From Nageia nagi (Eukaryota > Pinophyta), in the NCBI GenBank assembly GCA_050084985.1, contig JBITNC010000001.1:200756001-200820000 (forward strand): DNA of 64,000 bases, in the 5' to 3' direction. Below, piece after piece: positions 55,553 through 64,000 of the stretch. The notes below the pieces were generated by a model. That model was not told where the DNA came from, ran no database searches, and saw nothing but the letters and a program-made list of their open reading frames with translations. Within the stretch, counting starts at the first letter, position 1. Every line of letters starts with the position of its first letter. A program made the position numbers and the translations under genes.

Positions 55553-58500
55553 TGTAATGACCCACCCAATTGCACTGTTAAGACTTGAGTACCATTGAGG
55601 TCATAATGAGATTTAATTTAAATTAAGCTATGTGATGATGAGTTTTGAATAGTGATATGCTTTATTTGTGTTGGTTTGATGCTAGCTTCAAGATGTTTTG
55701 ATACAGGTCATAGGTCAAACCAAGATGAAATGTATGGAAAAGACCCAAGGAACCAAGGGTGAATTGGTTCACTAACAAACTCTAATGACCATTGTAGATC
55801 ATGTAATTGCATGGTAGAATAATTAGTCATGAATGTTGATTTTCATGATGAATGTATGTTTGTGGATATGTGTGTGGATTAAAAATTATCCTACAGATTG
55901 AGGCAACCATCATAGGTAATATGTATGGTTGATTTCCTATTATGAATTTTCATAATTTAAAATTAAAAAAAGGAGGGTAAGGAATATTCCATTCTTTTGA
56001 ATTCAAAATTTTACTTATTATTTTTAGTAAATTAAAGTGAAAAATAAAACAAGAAAATTTAAAAAGAGCTAAGGTCACCTTGTGATGTTATAAGATATTT
56101 AATGGTTATAAAAATAATTGAGTAATGACCCTACTTATTTTTTTTTCTTTGTGTTAGGTATGGAAAATAGTTGGTACTAATTTTTCAGTTGATAAAAATA
56201 AATTCAAAGGTATTAAATTTTTCTACAATCATCAATAACTTTAACAAAATGTACCACAAAAAAATTATTAAAGGGATGAGTGGACATTCATTTAGACATA
56301 TTTGCACCTCCTTGGCCATAAATAAAGGGGTGGAACATTAGGAAAACACCAATATATTATTATTCAATTCTTGTTATTTTCAAGCTTGGGTGTAGAGTTA
56401 TGTGAAGAGAAGAAGCCTTTCTCCCTCTATAAATCTAGGTGCATTCTTTTGTATTTCTAAAATGCCTAGTTAAAGTAGTCTTATTTTGATGTTATTTAAG
56501 GAGTTGAATGAAAATATTATTTCATAAAGGTTCATGGAATTAATTTTTGATAGGGGTATTATACTATTTGAAGGGATATATTGATTATTTTATTTGATAT
56601 AATGCATGTGAAGGTTGGTATCTTTTCTTTTCCTTAAAAAGTAAAGGAGTTTGATCTTATTAGTTTTCCCCTTTTATTTGAATTGGTAGGAAGTCTTGAG
56701 TATTAATGTATTGTGTATGTTAATATATTGATGAGACTAGTCAATTAATTATCTTATGGGTATTTCATAAAGGCTCATGCCTTGAAAAAGAATCCAATCT
56801 TACTTTACCTTACTTTGGATCTACTCCTTGTGTATTCTCCCACTTTTTGCATACATGACTATGTGGTAATTTATAGCCACAATATTTGAAGTAAAACTAG
56901 TTTTTACTACTCTTTGCTAGTTTTCCAAACCTTCTTCAAGAATTCCTACAAATATACATGTTGGGAAACCATCAAAAAAGAATTTAGAATTTGGTTTTAA
57001 CCTTGAATGATGCATACCCCTTATGATATCCATTGTGTGCATATTTAATCATCATTGCAGACATGAAGCTATCTATTCTCAAACAATTTTTGGACCTTAT
57101 GTATTCCTCACTTAATGACTATATAGGTGTACTCAATCACAATATTGGATGAGAAACCATTTTCAACAATGCTTGTTAGATCTCCATACCTTCATCTAGA
57201 GATCATGTATTGATAACAAAGGTTGTAGCATTTGGTTTTAATCTATTTTTATATTGCATTTCCCCCCCTCCTTTTAGATAATGTATTATTTGTGTATCCT
57301 ACTATCACTGAAGTTTTACAATATGTTATTATCAAAAGAATCCCAAACTTGTGTATTCCTTGTTTAATAGGAACTCACAACCATTATATCCATGAATAAT
57401 AATACTCTTTCATGGACCTATATATTCCCCCTTCTTAAGCTCACACAATGGGATATAGAATGCTTACAAAGGTTGTAAAGTTTTGTTTTCAATCTAACAA
57501 TAGTATGTGTTTAAAACAAATACTCTGTAATCATTTATATTTTCTCTACATCATGTTTTTGTATTAATGTGCTTGTTATGAAGACCCATATGCTTTGGTA
57601 GGGTAGATTTTAATCATGCCTTCATCCTTTCCTCTATGTGTCTACTCTTGTTAGCAGCTCCAAGAATCATGCAAGCCCTTATCTTTTTTTTTCCCTACAT
57701 TTTCTAATTCAATAGCGATGTCAGAGAAAACTATATAATATTTATTTTAGTTGTGTTCTCTGAATTCCATGACTTAGGAAAATTGATTATTGTATTTCCA
57801 AAACCCCAAAATGCACTCACTAAGCTCAAAAATGCCATGTATGTTGTTGAGATATGAATTCCTCCAAACCTTTCCTAAAAGACCATTGAAACATAATATG
57901 ATTTATGTACATCATCCATGGTTTTTCTCAATAAGTTATCTCATATGAACACTTAAGGAAGGAGAATGACTAGTTTCTTTTAAATGATTGTCTACTCCAT
58001 ATATGATAGTAAAGTTTCTATTTCATTATAATTTAAATAAAGGTAAGGTCATTTTTTAAAAAAAGAATTTTTAATAAAGGAAATACAACTAGGTATCTAT
58101 TAAATAAAATAGATAGTATACATCATTGAACTATAATTATAATGGAAAATAAACTAATATTGGAATATGTGTAGTATGAGGTAATAATGATATTTTTTTT
58201 ACAAGGATTATTGTGTATGAATTAGATTTTAAATGTGATCAAGAAAGAGAGCACCCATAAACCTCTTGAGATACATAGAAATGTTTTAATCATTTAGATA
58301 CCATTAAATATGCATTATTATCATAAGTAAAAGAGGGTTGTCCTAATCCTAAAACTCTTCACCTCCCTAGTACTCGACCCAATCTACATTGATCCTTGGA
58401 AATAATCTCGTTAAAATATGATGAAGACTTGACAAGTATAAATATGTATCGAAGATCGAAGGAGGTGTTTTTAATACAAGATGAAGATGTATTAATAAAT

Positions 58501-60230
58501 AATTTGCTATAGAATGACTTGTAAATAAGACCTAATTATTCTTTAATGAGGTTATAATCCTATTTGTATCTTAAGATCATTTGTAATTATTATTACTCCC
58601 TTTGTATTAACTTGTGCTTGTAATATTTAATGAAAGGTAGTTTCATGAAGTTTCATTAATGAATGGATGGTATTATGAGATTCTTCAGTTGAGACTCTAT
58701 AGTTAATAAATAGATGTATCTTGTTAATGATTCTTGCTCCTTGTACTTTGTTTAGACATTAATGGATGCATGTTGTAATTAAATAGGGTTATACAATACC
58801 ATCAAGTTTTCATGACATCTAATATGAAACAAATATAGTATGTGGCTATAACAAGATCATTTGATTTAATAGAAATTGAATAATATTATAGACCAAATGT
58901 GTTTATGTAGATCTCTAAATTTAGGATATCGATAAGGTCAATAACCCTAATAAATCCCAATGGATTGAAAAAGATACCAACTTAAAATTATGGTTCCAAA
59001 TTTAGGTTTAGTATAAATTAGGAAATGTTAAGGATCATTAGGATCAAAATGGGAATGAATGGGATAAAATTGGGAACTAATGGAATAATTGGAAATCCTA
59101 TGGGAATACTTGGATAGCCAAATAAGGTAAAAAGATTGACATGAAATTAAGGATAAGAAGGAAAAACCTAAGGAATCAATTCAACTAAAAAAAGATACTT
59201 TTGGATTAATTTCATAATGAAAGAAAATGGCATGGAATATTCATTAATTGGACCTCCCTCACTAAATGACATTCCAATAGAATATTCCTTGAATTATGGA
59301 CCACTTCACTTTGCATTCCCTTTATAGTAGTAGCTAAATTTAGAATCATCTCGAGGCACTTTACCAAATAATAGTAAAAAAAAATTTATAAAGTGGTATT
59401 AATTACATAATACCATGCATATGGGATATTTGTAAAACTATAGATCTCTTGTAGCTTCCTAAACAAGTTATTTGAATCTTCCTGCATATGATATGGTATC
59501 ATTAGATCATAAGTGGTTTTTCTTTTATAATTGTTAAAATTATTTATACTATGCAAACCACTCAAGGGTATTGTTTTGATACCCATGGCTCCCCAAGATA
59601 TGGGCATAGGGATTCCAGATTTCATGGTGAGCCTACCTAATAGATATGGGTAGTCTAGTGTCTCATATCCTCAAAAGGGTATCATATGAGGATAGTAGTT
59701 GATATAACTATGGTTTCTAGGTGAACACAATTTAGTATTCATACTACTTGCAATTAAGCACATAGAAGTATGATGACTATTCTATAAATGATGATGTTTC
59801 TCATTCATAAGGATGTTTTCCTAGGACAAAATATCTACTCTATGAGTTAGAGGGTTAGCATTGGGTGAGGATGTATAACTTAGTGGACATACATTCTCTT
59901 AGGTGATATGAGCCTCAAGTAGAAAACCATTATGTCATGACCAAAATGTTTATTGCATAGTTCATGAAGTAGAAATGGTGGGCTTACATTTAAGGCATAT
60001 CCTCAATGGGATGAGCATTATGGAGTGAACACCAAAAGAGATGTAATTAGGGTTGGATAATCCAAATTTTGTCCAATATTTATATGTGGGTGTTGATTAG
60101 CTAGAAGCATTGATAAACTCATGTGAATTGCTTTAATATATTCCTAGATCATTCAAGTGTTTAAATTAATAAAACAAATTAGGTATAAAATTTAGGGTTT
60201 TTGATGTTTAGAATAAGAGGATCCATTACA
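55553..60230 (+). repeat. 5' LTR of Tekay-like gypsy element E (4.68 kb)
   Basis: The start TGTAATGACCC and the end CATTACA form a perfect 7-bp inverted end pair (TGTAATG/CATTACA), and a Met-type primer site follows directly. No second copy lies in the window, so the length rests on the end motifs. LTRs of several kilobases are known in the Tekay/Del group. No open frame inside looks coding; the 79-codon minus-strand frame at 59386-59625 is unsupported. A later insertion within the LTR cannot be excluded. Confidence 0.55.
56950..57500. repeat. Degenerate ~245-bp repeats within the element E LTR
   Basis: Related pieces recur near 56988, 57225 and 57478: AGAATTTGGTTTTAACCT, AGCATTTGGTTTTAATCT and AAGTTTTGTTTTCAATCT. 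Shared neighbours such as ACAAAGGTTGTA precede the last two. The spacing is about 240-255 bp. The units have diverged strongly. Confidence 0.4.
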
Positions 60231-60231
60231 T

Positions 60232-60246
60232 TGGTATCAAATCATC
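60232..60246 (+). promoter_or_regulatory. Primer-binding site, initiator-Met type (element E)
   Basis: TGGTATCAAATCATC begins two bases after the LTR end. It matches the common plant primer site TGGTATCAGAGC over its first eight bases, as expected for priming by initiator tRNA-Met. Confidence 0.65.
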
Positions 60247-60699
60247 AATTTGTAAGAGTTTAGCAAGTTAAGATAAGTATGCTTGAGCATAATAATAATA
60301 CCATTTTGTGGACTCAGATTATGGTAATTCCAAGATGCGTAACAAGAGATTTAGGAAATCAATAATAAGGTACCAAAAATGACCTTCCCATGAATGCAAA
60401 TTTTAGGACAAACAAAAGAAATGTTAGGGGTCTAAATGCAAATGGTAGAGGCTAAAATGCTAGAAATGGAATAATGAGGAATGCTAATAGAAGGGTTCCT
60501 AACAATGAGAATGAGAGTTCTTCAAGTTGTTCCATCTAAACAATATAGGAGAAGAAGCCATCATGAGATTACAAGAGTAGGTGGTAGAGTAGTAAGAAAT
60601 AATAAATAATCTATTGAATCCATGGGTTGAATATCCAAGAGAATAACTTATCCCAAAATAAGCAAGACCTAAAAGGATAGAAGATTAGATCCAAGAATT

Positions 60700-61590
60700 T
60701 GTATTGGATCTAAAGAAATCTTAGATTCTAAAATTTAATGGTAAGCAAGAAAGTGAACAAGAAAAAGTGTGGTTAGAAGAACTAGAAACATACTTCTTGA
60801 TGAAAAACTTATCACTAAAGACCAAATAGTATGGGATACCTATAATTTTTAGGATATTTCTCTAGAATGGTGGAATGCATATAAGATTGAGCATGGGATC
60901 TAGTATCTAAAGTGGCTAAAATTTAATGCAACATTCCATAAAAGATTCATTCTATAGGTATATTATGATAGAAAGTATGAAGAATACTATACTTTTTAGC
61001 AAGGATCCATGAGTGTTCAGAGTTATCACCAAAGATTTGTTAAATTTCTTAAGTACATCCTAGAAAATCAAAATCATCTAAAGGTGCATAGATTTCTTGT
61101 GGGGATAGATCCCAAGATCAAAACAATGGTAAATGTCTTGAATCCCAAAATGCTCAAAGAGGCATATGACCTTGCAAAAAGGGAAGAAAGTAATGTAGGA
61201 ATTAAAATTACCTTTATAAACTATAAGCTTCTAGATGAAAAAGATAAGGAAATCCATTGGAAGAATCACAATGTAGAGCATCAAGCACAACATACAAGCA
61301 ATAAGAAATATAATCATGGTTATAAGGATGGTAATCACTCCAGACTTGAGAGGAGACCATTTGGTAACAAAGGCTTTAAGAAGAAGAATTTGTAGAGGAA
61401 GAATTAGTTGTTTTATTAGAAACATCAGAATCCTAGAAATGAAAACCAAAGTTTCAAAAAACATGGCCAAGGTCTTCCAAAGTAAAGAGGTAATCAAAAT
61501 ACAACAAAAGAAAGCTCTTAAAGATGGATGCTATAACTATGGTGGAGCATATTATGCCAATTAGTATCCTCTAAAGATAGATCCACCCAA
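60700..61590 (+). pseudogene. gag of element E
   Basis: Near 60740 the frame reads FNGKQESEQEKVWLEELETY, a typical gag start of this group. An open 128-codon part (61009-61395) carries MSVQSYHQRFVKFLKYIL, KVHRFLVGIDPKIKTMV and EAYDLAKREESNVG. A zinc-knuckle-like segment (GCYNYGGAYYAN near 61530) follows after phase changes, with its later Cys and His not clear. Several stops interrupt the frame. It would build the particle. Confidence 0.65.
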
Positions 61591-61599
61591 AGAGCATCA

Positions 61600-62010
61600 A
61601 ATCTTTGTAGTTACTAGATCAAGATAGACTAGAGTAAAAGCCAAACTTCTCCAAATCCATGGTAAAATTTTTGATAAATATTTTAAGATTTTGATAAATT
61701 ATGATGCTACATATAGTTTTATTTCAAATTTCTTAGTTAAGGACATACCAAAGAAAACAAAATTTTTGATAAATGGGTGGCAAGTGGAGTTTGTATCAGG
61801 TTAGAAATACCCTATTAGATAACATTTTAGGGATGTTGAACTAGAATTACCCAAAGGGTCTATTGTGTGGGATTTTTATATGGTTCCATTAGCTTCTTAT
61901 GATATGATCTTAGGCATGGATTGGTTAATGGCCTACAAATATTTGATTAAATTTTAGGAAAGATGGGTAGAATACATTGATGTATCTCAAAACTAATATA
62001 GGGTGTATAG
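61600..62010 (+). pseudogene. Protease of element E
   Basis: The frame reads AKLLQIHGKIF, then LINYDATYSFISNFLV near 61690, where the usual D-S/T-G-A-T-H-S-F-I motif appears as D-A-T-Y-S-F-I, so the catalytic loop is altered. The conserved end YDMILGMDWL lies near 61898-61927. Stops occur at several codons. Confidence 0.65.
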
Positions 62011-62129
62011 TAATTAAGAATCCTTTGAACCTTATTTGATCACATCCATGCAAGTTAAAAGAAGCATTAGAAAATGAGAAATGATTTATGTAGTTAAAGT
62101 TAAAAAAGTGGAACAAAAGGATAAAGAGG

Positions 62130-63070
62130 TAGATTTGTTAAATAAGTATTTTATGTTAAGAGAATACAAAGATGTGTTCTCTAAAGATCTACATAGATTA
62201 CCCCCAAAATGAGAATTTGATTTCTTGATAGATTTAGTGCTAGGAGCTAAACCTATTTATAGAACCTCATATAGAATGAACACCATTAGGATGCAAGAGT
62301 TAAATGTACAATTGTAAGATTTGTTAGAAAAAAGATTGATAAAACTAAGTTTATCACCATGGGGTTCTCCTGTATTATTTATGAAAAAGAAATATGGAAC
62401 TCTAAGGTTGTGTATTAATTATAGGATGTTGAATAAGGTCACCATCAAGAATAGGTATCTCTTACCTAATATTGATGATTTTTTCAATAAACTCAAAGAT
62501 GTTATTTTCTCTAAGATAGATCTGACATTAGGATACCATCAATTGAGAATTAAGTGATCAGACACCCATAAGATAGCTTTTAAAATTAGGTATGGATAGT
62601 ACAAGTTTGTTGTATTACCTTTTGGGTTAACAAATGCCCCTACAACATTCATGAACTTAATGAATATTATCTATTAGGAATACTTAGACAAGTTTATGTT
62701 AGTATTTTTAGATGATATCCTCATCTACTCAAAGAATGAGGAAGAACATAATTATCATCTAAGGTTAGTTCTAGAGGTGTTGAGAAGAAACCAATTATAT
62801 GGAAAATTATCAAAATATGACTTCTATGTTTCAAAAATTTAGTATCTAGGTCACATTATCTCTATAGAAGGAATTTTAGTTGATCCCAAGAAAGTGGAAT
62901 AAATAATGAGTTGGCTTTTTTGAACAAGTGTGACTAAGTTAAGGATTTTAATGGGATTAGTTAGGTACTATTGAAGGCTTGTTAAAGATTTCTCAAATAC
63001 ATACAACCCCATCACTAGTCTTTAAAAGAAAAATAAGGTGTTCAAATGGAAAAAAAAGTGTGAAAAATAT
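62130..63070 (+). pseudogene. Reverse transcriptase of element E
   Basis: Motifs in one phase: REYKDVFSKDLHRLPP (62160), [20 protein letters not shown] (62330), [35 protein letters not shown] (62510), HKIAFKIRYG (62567), VLPFGLTNAPTTFMNLMN (62612), VFLDDILIYSKNEEEH (about 62700; catalytic DD), YLGHIIS (62845) and KDFSNTYNPIT (62986). About ten stops interrupt it. Most can be read as CGA, CAA or CAG with C changed to T. The phase is kept nearly throughout, so it decayed mainly by point mutation rather than by indels. Confidence 0.75.
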
Positions 63071-63500
63071 TTCACAACTTTAAAATAAAGGCTTACCACA
63101 ACACCATTTCTCACTATTCCTAACCCACATGGTGATTTTGAATTCTACACGGATGCTTCACTAGAAGGTTTGGGTGGTGTGTTATCCCAAAATAGAAATC
63201 TAGTAGCATATGAATCTAGAAAATTGAAAATGCATGAGTTAAACTATGTAAATCATGATCTTAAGTTGGTAGTAGTTGTCCATGCACTCAAAATGTGGAG
63301 GCACTATCTTCTTAAAAAGGCTTTCAAACTTGAAATAGATCACCAAGGTTTGAACTACCTTTTCACTCAGTTGGGTCTAAATGCTAGGCAAAGGTAATGG
63401 ATGGAATTCCTAGTTGAATATGACTTGGCATTAAGTACATCAAAGGAAAGGAAAATAAAGTGGTAGATGCTCTGATTTGTATATTACATGTGAATTCCAT
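63071..63500 (+). pseudogene. RNase H of element E
   Basis: The block reads FEFYTDASLEGLGGVLSQ near 63137, then an open 75-codon part (63170-63397) with VAYESRKLKMHELNYVNHD and HALKMWRHYLLKKAF, and DHQGLNYLF. These are the Asp-, Glu- and Asp-bearing motifs of gypsy RNase H. A stop interrupts it at 63397 (before WMEFLVEYDL), and more disruption follows. Confidence 0.7.
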
Positions 63501-63579
63501 GAAAAAAAGTCAATTTGACTTGCTTGATCAAGTGAAATTTTTTCAATAAGAAGATCCTTATAACAAATCCATTAAGGAA

Positions 63580-64000
63580 TTGATTGGGAACGATACCCCA
63601 TCATCTCAAGAGTTCAATAAAAAAGATGTAATTTTGTATTTTAAAGATATATTAATCATCCTAAAGAAGGAAAATATGATAAATTTAATCATACAAAAAG
63701 CTCATCACCCCTTGTATGTAGCACATCTATGAGGTATAAAGATGAGTGAAGACTTGAAACAAAGATTTTATTAGAATGGAATGAAAAAGGACATAGTATA
63801 ATTTGTGGCAAGATGCCTCAAATGTTAAAAATTTAAGGTATAATATCAACATTTAGGTGGATATCTATATCCACATGATGTCCCAACACAAAAATAGTAA
63901 GTGATTTTGATGTATTTTATTATCAATTTTTTAAAAAGTAGATTCCATCATGACTCAATCCTGGTAGTAGTTAACAGATTGACCAAGGTGGCACATTTTA
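63580..64000 (+). pseudogene. Integrase start of element E, cut by the window edge
   Basis: The H2C2 zinc region is seen as AHHPLYVAHL near 63700 and VARCLKC near 63806. The core begins near 63955 (DSILVVVNRLTKVAHF), whose first residue corresponds to the region of the first catalytic Asp. The rest lies beyond the window. Confidence 0.6.

Larger units (their letters stand above)
55553..64000 (+). mobile_element. Tekay-like chromovirus element E, right end outside window
   Basis: The order LTR, Met-type primer site, gag, protease, RT, RNase H, integrase zinc region is complete up to the window edge. RT motifs (FLDDILIYSK, HKIAFKIRYG, TNAPTTFMNLMN) and the protease end YDMILGMDWL fit the Tekay/Del type of plant gypsy elements. 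Many in-frame stops show long inactivity. Confidence 0.75.

Overview
The window looks like repeat-dense nuclear DNA of a seed plant. It is strongly AT-rich and consists almost wholly of decayed plant-type transposons: Ty3/gypsy LTR retrotransposons resembling the Tat and Tekay groups, and a CACTA (En/Spm-like) DNA transposon. It also carries degenerate plant-type telomere-like DNA (TTTAGGG). Large nested elements with long LTRs would suit a gymnosperm, but that is inference. I found no convincing host protein-coding gene, no tRNA or rRNA gene and no CRISPR array. Nearly every reading frame of note is a broken transposon gene.

Layout. (1) 1-15882: two head-to-tail units of one Ty3/gypsy-type element that share a central LTR (4364-5211). 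Unit 1 (1-4363, left LTR outside the window) has lost its coding region. Unit 2 (4364-15882) keeps a gag-protease reading frame (6649-10623) but has no reverse transcriptase or integrase, so it resembles a gag-only non-autonomous (TR-GAG-like) element. Its non-coding parts hold three families of repeated hairpins, several with compensatory base changes. (2) 15883-22076: the right part of a Tat-like gypsy element (RT, RNase H, integrase, hairpin-rich 3' region, 3' LTR 21293-22076). (3) 22077-24284: an unrecognised coding remnant and quiet sequence. (4) 24285-33044: a probable CACTA transposon with DUF4216-type transposase remnants on the minus strand, a decayed multi-exon reading frame on the plus strand, and two large telomere-like arrays in opposite orientation. 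(5) 33045-36267 and 45027 to about 47850: a minus-strand gypsy element split by a later insertion. (6) 36268-45026: that insertion, a complete but inactivated Tat-like element with two LTRs and a matching 5-bp target duplication (AGTAT). (7) About 48150-51200: a long minus-strand coding remnant of unknown family. (8) 52320-53340: a second copy of the CACTA transposase C-terminal region with an expanded microsatellite. (9) 53340-55552: short repeats and a 38-bp foldback made from a gag segment. (10) 55553-64000: a Tekay-like chromovirus with a very long 5' LTR (4.68 kb), Met-type primer site, gag, protease, RT, RNase H and the start of integrase.

No set of genes here works together as a host pathway. 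The layers record insertion, recombination and decay. Many premature stops can be read as single C-to-T changes (CAA, CAG or CGA to stop), as expected from long-term deamination of methylated cytosine in silenced plant repeats. The most unusual signal is the set of repeated, covarying stem-loops in the leader and trailer of the gag-only element, with a similar but separate family in the neighbouring gypsy element.
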